Both the position numbers and the translations under genes were made by a program. This document shows positions 50,908 through 62,955 of a stretch of 64,000 bases of DNA, in pieces (position 1 is the stretch's first letter; every line of letters starts with the position of its first letter). Below the pieces are notes generated by a model that was not told the origin of the DNA, did not search any database, and saw only the letters and a program-made list of their open reading frames with translations. Origin of the DNA: Diplolepis rosae (taxonomy: Eukaryota > Arthropoda > Insecta > Hymenoptera > Diplolepididae); NCBI GenBank assembly GCA_030998225.1, contig JAPYXD010000450.1:806001-870000 (forward strand). Reading direction: 5' to 3'.

Positions 50908-51130
50908 CCTAGCGGACCCGTGACAGAGAACGGTCATAGAATACTCTGACCGTTCTATGACCTCGCATTATTACGGTTAAGAACGGTAAAAAAGACAGTA
51001 AAAGCATTGGAATTATAATTCTGTGGCGAAATTTGGATTAGAAGGTGTAGCAATAAATACAATTATCTTATTTTCCAGCGATAAAAACTAGGAAAACATA
51101 ATACCTGTCACTGAAGGCGGCTTCAAGTGC
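50908..51130 (+). repeat. Direct duplicate of 52631-52874
   Basis: CCTAGCGGACCCGTG to GAAGGCGGCTTCA, including ACGGTCATAGAATACTCTGA and GGATTAGAAGGTGTAGCAAT, also occurs at 52631-52874 with few changes. Each begins with a hairpin around the ACGGTCATA/TATGACCGT pair. Confidence 0.85.
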
Positions 51131-51598
51131 ATCCACTTTCATTAAAATGTATCAGAATTGCGTTTGTTTGTGAATTGAGTCATTGATAACATTTTATCAA
51201 TAGTAATGTTACAAATTGAATTTCTTACATTATATAAAATTTAAATAATTTACTAATAAATATAAAATTCACAATGCGAATATTTACAAGCAACATCAGT
51301 GATGGAAGCGCATAGCTCATTGTCTGCTGTCGGTAAAGTGGATTTATGATTTCAGCTGGATGATAGCGCCACGTAGTGAAACATTGCTAAACTACTGCAT
51401 TGCACGCCATACCGGCCAAGACGAGAACGGCAGTGCCGGCAAGATTCAATTCATTCCGCGACATTGTATCGTTTGAGCTTTTGTAAACACTCAATGGGGT
51501 TACAGTTCTGTTGTATACGTGTGGTGTTTTTTTTTTATAGTGCTCAGGAATATATTCAATACCTTGGTAAGTAATTCAATCTATAGCCATATTTTATT
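51131..51598. other. No recognisable gene
   Basis: Unremarkable AT-rich sequence; TTGGTAAGTAA near 51563 could be a splice donor but no exon is supported. Confidence 0.4.
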
Positions 51599-51599
51599 A

Positions 51600-51998
51600 A
51601 ATCATCCAAAATATGCCAAAATATTAAGAATATGTATGAAAGGAAATTATAGAAACTTAAATTGAGAAATTTTGGATAAAATGAAGAGTTTTTGTTTTGA
51701 TTATATAAAAGCATTGTTTTTACCATATTCCCCATACTTAGGTAAGTTTTTCTATAATCAAATCAAAAAATCTAAATTTTATCCAAAATTTCTCAATTTA
51801 GATTTGCAGAATTTCCTTTCATACATATTTTTAATATTTTGGTATCAAAAATCGAAATTATTATTTTTACACCTGTTCTTTTTAATCAAAATGGAAAACA
51901 TCCAAGCAAAATAAATGTAAGTACGAATTTTTAGAATTAATTTGAGCAAACAATTTTGCATTCTGACGTTTTCTTCGATTCTCGCATATTTTGGATGA
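51600..51998. mobile_element. MITE with inner palindrome
   Basis: The ends TCATCCAAAATATGC and GCATATTTTGGATGA are inverted repeats. Inside, 51618-51710 and 51750-51842 form a palindrome with ~90-bp arms (TATGTATGAAAGGAAATT and AATTGAGAAATTTTGGATAA blocks). Confidence 0.7.
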
Positions 51999-52630
51999 CC
52001 TAGCTAGAAAGTTTGATGTTCAAAGTGTTTTTATTAATTTAAACAAAAAATGTACATCTTATATAAGAATGCGAACATGAAAATTTGTATAACTTTTTGT
52101 TGTAAACAATATGGCTATTCGATAGTACATTTTGGAATCATCTTAATGGTTAAAAGTTACTGAAGTTTGTATAGAAGTAAAATGTAAGTAATTCAAATGA
52201 ACCTAAGAAACAATGAAGAAACACTATATGTACAATAATTATAAATGCCTTCAGGTATAGATGTCTTCTTACCTCATTATAAAAATGAATTCTTGCTCTG
52301 ATACTTTGTTTCGCTATAATAATTTGTGATTATGTTATAATCCAACCATAAATCATATTAAGAAATGGGTTCCTAAGCCGACTCCCCAATTTTCAATCCT
52401 ATTTGTACTTCGTATTCAATTCATGGAAATAGGGTTATTCTATGCACCATGGCCTTAATAAGTGTAAATGAATTCTGAGAAACTTTTCGTTAGAGTAAAT
52501 AATAAGATTGAATGAAGATTTAGTATAATAGTGTTTTAAAATGGGGAAATTATATTTATTCATGTTATGCAATTCGAATGGAATTTTACAGAAATTTTGT
52601 GGCGTGGTCCATTTCATCTATGGTCTCAAC
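51999..52630. other. No recognisable gene
   Basis: AT-rich sequence without features. Confidence 0.4.
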
Positions 52631-52874
52631 CCTAGCGGACCCGTGTGAGAGAACGGTCATAAAATACTCTGACCGTTCTATGACCATTCTATGACCGTTC
52701 TATGGCCTCGCATTATTACGGTTAAGAACGGTAAAAAAGACATTAAAAGCATTGGAATTATGATTCTGTGGCGAAATTTGGATTAGAAGGTGTAGCAATA
52801 AATACAATTATCTTATTTTTCAGTGATAAAAACTAGGAAAACATAATAGCAGTCACTGAAGGCGGCTTCACCTG
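52631..52874 (+). repeat. Second copy of the 50908-51130 repeat
   Basis: Longer than the first copy because TCTATGACCGT-type units near 52675-52705 are tandemly expanded. Confidence 0.85.
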
Positions 52875-53280
52875 CTCTCGGTAGGATTTTGCGCGCTAAA
52901 TTTAAAAACAGAATTAAAGATTGAGAAATGCAAATGTGTAAGGTAAATGAATTTACTAATGAGCTTTACGTAATAAAAGTTGCTTATATTAATTAAATTT
53001 GCATGAATAATGTAAGGTCTTTGATGTCATTCAATTGTCTTTTTTTACTTTTATGCATGATGCGAATTCATGGACCACAGTCACAAATCCTAAAAAGTAT
53101 TATATAAAAAGTATTGATAAATGATTTGGGGTAATTCAAAATACGCAAAATATAGGAATTTTGTTTTATAATTTGACAGTATTTGCTATGTATTAGCTTA
53201 TAGCTAACACAAAAATGAATTCCAAGACTAATTCAGAAAAACTTTTTACAACAATTGCAAGAAATTTTATGATATAAGTA

Positions 53281-53968
53281 CGCACGTGTATCAATTTTAA
53301 TTGTATACCGTGCTCTTTTGTAAATTCGACATAATTCTGTATAGAAAAACTTTTTTTTTTGCTATTGACTCAATAATATCAATTTCCCAAGATTTTTCAA
53401 CAATAATGAATTTTGTTATCTGAAAAATTAGAACATAATAAAGGTCACATTAGCGGATGGTTGTAGACTTTAAATAGTTTTGAACAATTAAATAAGTTTT
53501 AGTGTCGGTAAAACAGGAATTATTGTTTTTTATTGTTTAAAACTGATTAAAGTCTACAGCCATCCGCTAATGTGACCTTTATTATGTTCTAAATTTTCAG
53601 ATAACAAAATTCATTATTGTTGAAAAATCTTGGGGAATTGATATTATTGAATTAATAGCAAAAAAAAGTTTTTCTATACAAAATCATGTCGAATTTACAA
53701 AAGAGCACCGTATACAATTAAAATTAATACAAGTGCGTCTCCTAAAACCAAAATCATATAAATATGCGATTATACATACAATATCATTCAATACGAGTAG
53801 AGTTACGTTATTTTTATGTTTTTTTTAGGAGATAATTGTGAATTTATATATTTTATTTGCTATGTACATTTTATTCAAAATTAAATTTCTCATTGATTTA
53901 ATAAAATTAAGTTTTAAACAATAAAAAATAATAATTCCTGTTTTACCGACACTAAAACTTATTTTGCT
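53281..53968. repeat. Two overlapping palindromic elements
   Basis: Arm 53281-53470 is the inverse of about 53556-53738. Independently, 53491-53544 (TTAGTGTCGGTAAAACAGGA and following) is the inverse of 53911-53968. The inner arm of one pair lies inside the other pair, so one element has copied or inserted into the other. Confidence 0.7.
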
Positions 53969-54052
53969 CTGTTATAATTGCTCTGTTTCGCCCCTTGTAA
54001 TGTAATATACTATTTTATTCATGATTGTAATTCTTCATTAATCATTATGCCC

Positions 54053-54340
54053 ATGGAGACTAGATATAAGGAGGCCAATCTCCATATATCCATTCCCGAA
54101 ATGAAGTTCTGCCAAGTACATAGTTACAAAACTTCCCGATGAGGGCATGTGTGTTCCCTTGGTGCAAAGTGGCGACGTCTAATACACGATGCTTATAGAC
54201 CGTGGATGCCACCATTTTGCACCCAGGGAACACACGTGCCCTCATTGGGTAGTTTCCTAACTATGTACTTGGCAGAACTTCATTTCGTGTTTTGTGAAGT
54301 ACGGCCATAAGAGATTTGTCTCCTTATATCTAATCTCCAT
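54053..54340. mobile_element. MITE with ~115-bp inverted repeats
   Basis: ATGGAGACTAGATATAAGGA at the left and the inverse at the right; inner blocks GAAATGAAGTTCTGCCAAGT and GAGGGCATGTGTGTTCCCTT also return inverted. No coding sequence. Confidence 0.75.
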
Positions 54341-56094
54341 GATGATGCCATAACTTTTGTTTACATTATGTTGTCAAGCTGTCAACTTTGACCTTCCTAA
54401 CCTTAAAAGTCTTTGAAAAGAATTTTTGGCTCTGCCTTACCCAAACGTTATCGACATTTCTTTGCTGGGTTTGATTTGGCTTGGTAGTACGATGAGGGCA
54501 GCACTTCGGTCTGGCGGAAAAAGTGGTTATCTATATATATTGTTCCCCCACTCTGACGCCCTGTGCCGCATCTAGATTTATAATATCAGAGATGAGTTGG
54601 GAGATTGCTAAACACTGGGAAAAAAAACATGGTGAAATCAACGGGAAGGAGTCCCGTCGCCAATTTCACGTTGCACTGTAAAAAGTGTCAAGGAAAATTA
54701 CATTTTTCTCTTATAATTCTTTCTTATGATATTCGTGGGAAACTTACAAATTTATTGTAAATACCCTATGATTTCTGAATGAATTCTCCATAAATATATG
54801 AATTTTACAGTAGAACTGTAATTTTACCACGAATATCACGGGTAATAAATATACCAGTGATAATCGTGGGAAATTTACAACGAAGTGGAAAAGAAATAAA
54901 AATGTGATTTCACAATGTTGAAGTAAATTCCCAAAGCGAAGCACGTAAGAAACCCAGTCCAATGTAAAATTACCATTCTGTTAGGTTTTTCACCGTGTGA
55001 TGGCGCGTCTGCGCGTTACGTATATAATGTAATGGCGATTTGCGACGGCCAGCGACAGCGTCTTATTTGATTTTATATTTTATATTTTGATTTGACGATC
55101 CGATCCGCGGTTTTCATAGGAGATTAAGGTAAGTTTAAAACAATATAAATATCATGTTTTAGAAAATGTGGAGATGTGCACTCTCATTAAAAAACCAATG
55201 TGCTTCCAATGCGAGTGGAGATTACTATTCAATTTGGTTATTTATAGACCACTATAAGGGTAACGGTCTATTCGTGACGGTGACACTGCAAGGTCCCGAC
55301 GAAACAGCATTGTCCCGAATTTCTGTACTTGTTTTTCACTTCAAAAGAGATAGAAGGGGATACTGTGTTTTCAGGATAATGCTGTTCTGGGACTTTGCAG
55401 TGTTACCATTCGTGACATATATGAGGTTATATATGGTCTTCACAGCAAGTGTAAAAGTTACATAAGAAATTGTAAGTTTAAGTTAAGTTCAAGTTCATAA
55501 TTACATTATTAATAACTTAATAATTATTGTATTATTCTTTTATATTAATAATACACTTCAACTGTGAAAATTTAATGAAAAATATGTATTTCAGCAGACT
55601 TTGAAACCAAAAACGGATTCGAAGAATGTAAGAATCTCCTTTGTGTCCATTCATTCCATCCAATTCCAATGCAAATTACGACTCAAGAGGTTGAACTGAG
55701 TTGCAGATTTAATATACAAGTATATGTAAATAGACACTATTTCTAATGAAACGTAACGTGCATTGGTGTGGTACACTCAGAGAAAAATTTTGTTGAAATT
55801 CAGAAAAACCGTTTTTTTGTCCTTTATTCTTAATTCGAAATAAAAATTTCATCATATTCCAACAAAATTTGTTTAATTAGAGCAAATTGTATTCCGTTTA
55901 AAGTAATTATTCATTTATTACTTATTTATTTAGTTCCAACAAAGTTTCTTTCAGTTAAAAAAGTGCTTTTATCCCATAGCATTGCAGTGATTTGTTTCAT
56001 TTAAAAAAAAAAGTTTATGTCAATCCAACAAACTTTAATACACTTGAGTGTGCAAATTTAATACACCCGTGTATATTATAAACTGCATTGCGCC
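54341..56094. other. Region upstream of the zinc-finger transposase
   Basis: Candidate transposon ends with CACTG and A-runs (54613 and 54677) and a possible 5' exon ending in AAG/GTAAGT near 55131 are present but weak. A hairpin at 55272-55315 with 55373-55416 overlaps the ORF at 55166-55465, which I therefore do not call a gene. TACAC/TGTA-rich AT sequence fills the rest. Confidence 0.4.
55272..55416. repeat. Hairpin with ~43-bp arms
   Basis: The block TTCGTGACGGTGACACTGCA, then AGGTCCC and ACAGCAT, returns inverted at 55373-55416 with about 80% identity, with a 57-nt loop. Confidence 0.65.
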
Positions 56095-57114
56095 ATGTTT
56101 TCTTGTTCCTCATGTATAGTTCGTTTCAACCGAATAGAAGCATATAATAAACATCAATTACAACATAAAAATAATGCAAACCTACAAATTTTATGTCGTT
56201 ATTATAGATGCAATAAGAATTTCACAAAATACGAAAGTTTTAGGCAACATATTTATCGTTACCATGTTCAAAGTAGACCGAAGTTTGGATCCCTGTCTTG
56301 TATGAATTGCAGTTTTGAGTGTGAAGATATAAAATCATTGAAGATTCATCTAGGCAAACATTTCGACGTAGTTAACACTTACATACAATGTTCGCTTCCG
56401 AATTGTCCATGTCCACATAAGAGGTTTTATAATGCTAACTCTTTAAGAGTACACTTTAGTCGATGTCATTATGAAGAAAATAATATCTCGAAAAAAACTA
56501 CTGTTCTGCCTCCTTCAAACTCTGATGTAGATATGGACATTTGCGATGATGAATCTTTTAAAGTAGATGCACTAGAGAAGAGTAATTCTGAAACGGCAAG
56601 TGCAACTCTATCTAAAACACCAGGAATTATTCCTGACTCCGTGGTACTCAATTTAGGCAATTTGTACGTAGCCGCGAGTTCAAAACATTGTGTATCAGAC
56701 GTAGCTATACAAGAAATGGCAGAGGGTCATTCAAGAATTTTTGAGTCTTGCAGGCAAAATTTTATTACTTCTGTCGAAAATAGTAACTTTTCACATGATC
56801 ATAAACAAGAAATTTTCAATTTTTTACAAAATAGTTTCGGTAGTATTTCAGTGGCATTGGATCATGAGGTCGGTCTTCTAAGAAGTGCATTCACGCGGAA
56901 AAGTTACTATCATAAGCATTTTGATTTTATACACCCAGAAGAAGTAACACTTCCCTCGCTTCCTGGCGAAAGTGAATGCACTTATCACTACGTTCCTGTC
57001 TTGGAAACGTTGAAGGCTTTATTAAAAAATGATGATGTTCGTCATTATTGTGAAAATGCTGAACATTCTAGTACTGACACGGTTTCTTTGATTTTACAGA
57101 TGGAAGTGTTCTAA
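56095..57114 (+). pseudogene. Zinc-finger transposase, N-terminal part
   Basis: 339 codons. Several C2H2/C2HC fingers lie in the first 125 residues: CSSCIVRFNRIEAYNKHQ, CRYYRCNKNFTKYESFRQH, CMNCSFECEDIKSLKIH and CSLPNCPCPHKRFYNANS with following H-x4-H. A linker and an alpha-helical region lead to the transposase body. The protein continues in the next frame after a shift between about 57078 and 57099, where the last codons of this ORF lose similarity. This architecture (fingers, then a tnp2/KDZ-like core) is common in animal DNA transposons of uncertain superfamily. It is transposon-encoded, not a host factor, judging from the second decayed copy at 9.2-10.7 kb. Confidence 0.75.
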
Positions 57115-58012
57115 AAAGCAATATCTTTTTTCAAATAAATATGAATGGTTTAAAGCTAATTTTGTATCAAGATGCGTTCGAAGTCTGCAATCCTTTGGGT
57201 TCCTCTAAAGGCAAATTCAAAATTGTCGGACTTTACATGATGTTAGGTAACTTACCCCCTCATTTACGATCCAAAATTAATAATATTCAACTCGTCTTAC
57301 TGTGTCGCGAAAAATACATTACCCGCTTCAGTTGGAATGTTGTGCTTCAAAGATTATTAGCTGATTTGAAAGTATTAGAGACAGATGGAATAATACTCTC
57401 ATTTTCAAGGCGTGAAGTTACCTTTCGAGGAACTGTGATTTTTATCCTTGGTGATAACTTAGGGAGTCACCAAATTGGTGGGCTAACAGAAAACTTTAGT
57501 ACGTCTTGCAACTTTTGTCGATTTTCTGAAATTGAACGCTCCCAGTTAAAAAGTAACGATTATTCTGTAAAACAGTTGCGAACCACTGACAGTTACAATG
57601 AATGTGCTAGAGAGGCAATACGTACCAGTAAAATGGTTAAAGGAATTAAACAAAACTATTCGTTCAATGAGTTACAGTATTATCACGTTTGTAATCCAGG
57701 GTTACCACCATGCATTTCGCATGATTTATTTGAAGGTATTGTTCAACGTGATTTAATGCTTGCAATAAAATACTTTGTTAGAAAAGGATGGCTCCGTTAT
57801 GCTTTGTTGAATCGTCGACTACAAAACTTGCGACTTTCTACGGATACTACTGCAACGAATTGCCTTCCACCAATAAAAGAGACGTACAAAAAATTGTGCG
57901 GAACGGTTTCTCAGACTCGAAGAATTCTTCAAATATTCCCTGTAGCCATTGTTGACATTGTGAGAGATTCTGTGGATCAGGTTTGGCAGATGATTTTGCG
58001 ATTGAGAGAAAG
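57099..58012 (+). pseudogene. Zinc-finger transposase, middle part
   Basis: Starts in the frame reading DGSVLKSNIFFQ and continues through FEVCNPLGSSKGKFKIVG, NLPPHLRSKI, GIILSFSRREVTF and FILGDNLGSHQIGG. A CNFCRF cysteine pair follows, and then LPPCISHDLFEGIVQRD. The acidic residues in GDNLGSH and HDLFEGI are good catalytic candidates. At 58012, after DQVWQMILRLRE, the frame runs into a 2.37-kb foldback insertion and stops at once. The older copy at 10080 shows the uninterrupted continuation. Confidence 0.85.
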
Positions 58013-59077
58013 GGTCTAGGGAGATAAGTATGTAAAAGTTGCTCCCGCACGTATCAAGTCCAAATTTATGTCGTAAGTAGGAACCAACTAGTTATTCAAT
58101 TTCCTAAAATGGTAACCTTAAAACTACAGTTTTTTGGGAGTTATGGAGGGGGAAATCAAAATGAAAAAAATTAATTTCCTCGAAAACGACTTGACCGATT
58201 TTTATGACCAAAATATATGTTATAAATACCAGCGAGACTAATTTATAAGAAAATTTTTAAAAATTTCGGACAAAAAAAAGGGGTAAAAAAGTTTTTTTGA
58301 ATTTTTCAATATTTTTTTTTAGGTTTTATTTGAGAGGGTCACCAAAGTAAATATTATAGAAATATTCCTCCGAATCTCTACTTTTAGTATATATTTTGAA
58401 AAAAAAATTTTGAGTGGTGCAACACAGCCAAAAAAAATAAAAATCGGGCATGTAAAGGAAAACCCGTAGAAGTTATGGAGAAGCGGCCATATTATTCGAA
58501 GAAATGCTTAGCTTTTTTTTTTGGCTAAGATTTTAAAGCGTGATTTAAAAAAATAGAGGTCTGTGAAGTCTAAATAACGAGCATAGAATAATGAGGAAAG
58601 TGCAAAAACAATATCTTGTGGTGTAATCAATTTATCAAAAAAACTTATTCGAAATTGCATGTTAAATATCGCGCGGTTTATTTTAGCCAATCAAAGTCAA
58701 GCTTCGAAACAGCCAATGAGAAAACTTTATCTTCATTGAATAATATATGGCTGTTCTTTCTGAACCTGGACTTACATGTGTCGTCTTGTGTCTTAATTAT
58801 ATATGTAATATAAACGAGATTTTAACTGATAAAATCACATATCTATTGATATTTTCGATACATAATTAGATTTTCCCATCGTCGTACCTCCGCACATTCA
58901 AATTTTCTTTTCCTTTGCCCAATTTATTCCGCTATTGTATTACTACCGAGTATTGCATCACATTACGTAAATATCATATATCCTTTGTTTTTTTTTGTAC
59001 GAGTTTGAGCATACTTATTAATTGAAATTAATTAATTCTTATTGATATTAATTTAGTAGAATTTCGTAATTTAAAGA

Positions 59078-59283
59078 TGCATAAAACTAGAAAAATAGAT
59101 GTAAAATGTGCTGGTTGTGATACATTTTTATGAAAAACCAGAGGCAAGAAAAAAATAGTTAAAGATGAAAATGATGCTCGACCTTTATCTTTTTTGTTAC
59201 AAGAAGAAATAAATATAAACGATATTTTGTGCCAGAAATGTCGACTTTTTGCTTATAAAAGCTACAATAGCGGAATAAATTAG
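59078..59283 (+). pseudogene. Broken ORF in the foldback core
   Basis: An ATG at 59078 reads MHKTRKIDVKCAGCDTFL, TGA, then about 47 more codons ending in INDILCQKCRLFAYKS. Two CX2C pairs suggest a treble-clef or zinc-finger start of an unknown transposon protein. The family is not recognised. Confidence 0.4.
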
Positions 59284-59452
59284 GCAAAGGAAAAGAAAAT
59301 TTAAATGTGCGGAGGTACGACGATGGGAAAATCTAATTAGGTATAGAAAATATCAATAGATATGTGATTTTAACAGTTCAAATCTCGTTTATATTACATA
59401 TATGATCAAGACACAAGACGACACATGCAAGTCCAGGTTCAGAAACGAAAAT

Positions 59453-59655
59453 GTGAAAAAATGGCTCGATGACTGGTTTGACTCAAAAAACGAACAATTT
59501 TTTTGGCGAGGCATACACAAATTGCCAGAGAGATGGGAAAAATGTGTGGCTAGCAATGGCCATTACTATGAAGATTGAATGTATAACCATTTTTATTAAA
59601 TAAACGTGTATTTTCTCAAAAAAATTACCGGTTTCATACTTGTACACCTGGTATA
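59453..59655 (+). pseudogene. 3' end of a mariner element
   Basis: The last ~40 codons of a mariner transposase (NVKKWLDDWFDSKNEQFFW, then RGIHKLPERWEKC), a TGA stop at 59577, and a terminal repeat whose inverse is CCAGGTGTACAAGTATG next to TA. The rest of the mariner is missing. It is present only in the right arm of the foldback. Confidence 0.8.
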
Positions 59656-60384
59656 TTATTCAATGAAGATAAAGTTTTCTCATTGGCTGTTTCGATGCTT
59701 GGCTTTGATTGGCTAAAATAAGCCGCGCGATATTTAACATGCATTTTCGAATAAGTTTTTTTGATAAATTGATTACACCACAAGATATTGTTTTTGCACT
59801 TTCCTCATTATTTTATCCTCGTTATTTAGACTTCACAGACCTCTATTTTTTTAAATCACGCTTTAAAATCTTAGCCAAAAAAAAGCTAAGCATTTCTTCG
59901 ATTAATATGGCCGCTTCTCCATAACTTCTACGGGTTTTCCTTTACATGCCCGATTTTTATTTTTTTTGGCTGTGTTGCACCACTCAAAATTTTTTTTTCA
60001 AAATATATACTAAAAGTAGAAATTCCAAGGAATATTTCTATAATATTTACTTTGTTGACCCTCTCAAATAAAACCTAAAAAAAAATTTTGACAAATTCAA
60101 AAAAACTTTTTACCCCTTTTTTTTGTCCGAAATTTTTTAAAATTTTCTTATAAATTAGTCTCGCTGGTATTTATAACATATATTTTGGTCATAAAAATCG
60201 GTCAAGTCGTTTTCGAGGAAATTAATTTTTTTCATTTTGATTTCCCCCTCCATAACTCCCAAAAACTGTAGTTTTAAGGTTACCATTTTAGGAAATTGAA
60301 TAACTAGTTGGTTCCTACTTACGACATAAATTTGGACTGGATACGTGCGGGGGCAACTTTTACATACTTATCTCCCTAGGCCCT

Positions 60385-61140
60385 TTGTTTGTCTGCGCTC
60401 CTGCATTGTCTCTTGGACAAATCGTGTTGCTCAAAAATAAAATCGATGATTATTTACAGTTGCGAATAGAATGTTTTCCAACAACACCCTTGACTCCGAA
60501 GCATCACTACATCTGCCATTATCCGGAACTAATTGCTCAGTTAGGTCCTATGAAACATCTAGAAACAATCAGGCTAGAAAGCAAGCACAAGTTCTTCAAA
60601 AATATTGTTAAACATTTTCAGAATTTTAAAAATATTACGAAAACTCTAAGTGAAAAACATCAACAGATGCAGTGTTTGCAGAAGGGTAGTTTCACGTCCG
60701 TTGTAGTTGCACCCGATGCTGTAAAATATTCATCAGTAGACCACAGTAACGAAGTCAATTCAGTTGTTGAAGCTTTTTTCGATGAAATCGAAAGAATGAA
60801 CATTTATGTCTGTAAAAAAGTTAATTTTCGAAGCATTACATGCGCCGAAAATATGTGTGTTTGCATTGGTAAAAGTTTGCAAGGGAATTTCGTACTGTGC
60901 AGAATTAAGCACATATTAATCAACGCCGAGCACACAGTTGTTTTCTTCGTAGGTTCAACAACTGAAATCATACCGTATTATGAATTAGGTGTTTACGAAA
61001 CGTCGCAACTCAGTAAAACCACTAAAATATTTAATTATGTCTGTCTGTTGTCACCTCACCCATTCCCTGAAATGGTTCTAAACTCTGCATCGGTATACGT
61101 GCCGAAGTATGCACCCTTTGATCCGGATTTGTGTTCGTAA
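60385..61140 (+). pseudogene. Zinc-finger transposase, C-terminal part
   Basis: 251 codons beginning FVCAPALSLGQIVLLKNKI, then LTPKHHYICHYPELIAQLGP, RLESKHKFFKNIVKH and a C-terminal domain to TAA at 61138. HHYICHYPE and ESKHKFFK match the 10.2-kb copy. No start of its own is expected; it was joined to the middle part before the foldback entered. The 497-bp gap downstream holds no ORF. Confidence 0.85.
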
Positions 61141-61638
61141 AAACTCGAAAATGTAAGTAGTAACAGTTTTCGCTTCAGATTTTACACATTAAGGAACAAA
61201 TTTGTTCAGAATTACTGGACAAAATTATTAAAAAAAAAAAGAAAACATTTCTTAGAACTGTGCAATAATTATGTTAACAACCCTAAAAAAATAACAATTT
61301 TTTCTTCGCAGTGGTCAATATTTTTGACGACATACATTTCTCCTACTCTATTTTATTTACTTTTATAAATTTTCAACTTGATATCGTCATTCGTGAAGAT
61401 ATGTGATTCCTAAAACAAAATTAAGGAGGATTGTGGTAAAGATTGTTCCGAAGAAAATGTACAATTTCTTGTTTGAAAATGTTTATGATCCGAAGTATTG
61501 TAAATGAATGCGCTGATAAAACTAGAAAGACTTATGTTTGCAAATAATATTTAAATATACTGAACGAAAAGTAGAATGTACAAGTTCAAATGTACAAAGT
61601 AGAACTAAAAATAAAAATTGTATATTTTTTTATTTTAG
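61141..61638 (+). other. Gap between the two transposon genes
   Basis: AT-rich, no ORF. It ends in TATTTTTTTATTTTAG, a 3' splice acceptor directly at the next ATG, so an upstream untranslated exon is likely. Confidence 0.5.
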
Positions 61639-62895
61639 ATGGCTGCAGTATTTTTTGTTTGGTCTCGTGATAGAAAGAAGAAGGTGTCTTTTGCCAGCAT
61701 TTCGACGTTCACTTCAGTAATTAATAAAGCCAGTGAAAAAATGCAAATTACTGGTACACAATTGGTTCTTGAAGAGAATGGAACCTTAATCGATGACGAT
61801 GAAGTCCTAAATCTCCTGAATAATAAAGTTTTCATTCTACTTCAAGATGACGAGCGTTGGGAAAAACCAGGATTAGACGATTCTCAAAAAGATGCACAAC
61901 TTACAGCTCCAGTGGAAAATTCTGTAGATCCCGTAAACAATCAGCGTGATACACAGCAGGAAGATATCTCTCGGTATCCCCGCTCACTCAAGGCCCCCTT
62001 CAATCCTGACCAAGAGAATGTGCCGCCAATTGCTGAAAATATTGTACTTCACCAAAGTGACACTTTCAATAGAAGTCGCAATTATCATTACGACTGGAAT
62101 AACCTGGATCCAATGTACGTACAACAATTAAAACGAGGTGACAAATCGAAACAGATTTTTCGAGAAGTCGTTCGTCGTGTTATTTCTGATATGAGAGCAA
62201 AAAACATAAGAATTGTTTCTCCCGTTTTGAAAAACGTAGCAAAAGAAATTATGGAAACATATCCTCATGCTTTCGAAGATACAAACATGGGTCGGAGATA
62301 TGGCACTGGTTATGTTACATTGTACGATGCTTTAAAAGAACATAACAATTATTTAAACCGACCTGAAAAAAAACGTCCTCCGTCCAATATTAAGAAGGTG
62401 CCAGCTACGCAGGTAAAGCTTAGAAATACGGTACAAGTCGGGACAGTTAACTGGCAGCCACAGGAACACCCGGAAGGAGAAACTAATGAAACCGTTGCCG
62501 ACAAAAAAGCATGGTTGTATGAAACCTATTTATCGATATTTAACGAATCTGCAGATCCGCATACCCATGATGAAATACTTTCTTGTTTGACTGCAACTTT
62601 CAAAGCCCAACGTAATTTTTTCAATGATATTCAAAACACACCAACAGTTCAGGATTTAACTGTCTCTTGGCCAATGTTAATAAAAATTGAATATATGTAC
62701 CACCATTATGAGTTACTGATGGGACACTCCATAGAGAAACTAAGAAATGAGCTTAACAAAAAGAAGGAGGCAATATTTACTTACGGGCGAGCGAAGTTAC
62801 TTACAGAAGATGAATTACTAGATGACAGAATTGTTATGAACATAATATTCCGGCAATTTAACAAAAAATCCGAGGAATTATTCAAAGAATGCCCG
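61639..62895 (+). CDS. CIDE-N domain protein of the transposon, main exon
   Basis: Residues ~3-75 are a CIDE-N domain: FFVWSRDRKKKVSFASIS, then KASEKMQI, QLVLEENGTLIDDDEVLNLL and VFILLQDDERW, matching the DNA-fragmentation-factor (CAD/ICAD, CIDE) fold with its acidic LVLEE-DGT stretch. A linker rich in Gln and Pro leads to a helical region (QLKRGDKSKQIFREVVRRVI, ETYPHAFED, GYVTLYDALKEH) of the kind found in proteins encoded by animal transposons and SAMD3-like genes. A donor GTAAGT lies at 62896; the frame beyond it is not conserved. The gene follows the transposase in the same orientation. CIDE-N domains pair with one another, so a partner is plausible. Confidence 0.8.
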
Positions 62896-62955
62896 GTAAG
62901 TTTTCAGTTTACACATAAATTATATTTCAAGATAAAAGAGTAACAGGTTTTACAG

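Larger units (their letters stand above)
58013..60384. mobile_element. Foldback transposon, 2.37 kb, ~900-bp inverted repeats
   Basis: The left end GGGTCTAGGGAGATAAGTATG and the right end (inverse of GGGCCTAGGGAGATAAGTATG) open arms that match over roughly 930 bp (58013-58945 against 59270-60384). The right arm is longer because it carries a mariner fragment. The centre (58946-59269) has a broken reading frame. No clear target duplication is visible: flanks are GAGAGAAA and TTTGTTTG. The insertion splits the transposase gene. Confidence 0.85.

Noticed and set aside
54613..54998. CACTG...A-run ends as a CACTA/EnSpm terminus of the two-gene transposon
   Set aside because: Candidates at 54613 and 54677 have no matching right end in the window and no 3-bp target duplication could be shown.
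55166..55465. 99-codon ORF after a possible GTAAGT donor
   Set aside because: It overlaps a hairpin with 43-bp arms and shows no domain.
58508..59924. Mirror-image ORFs of about 60-70 codons
   Set aside because: They are the same sequence in the two inverted arms of the foldback, without domain features.
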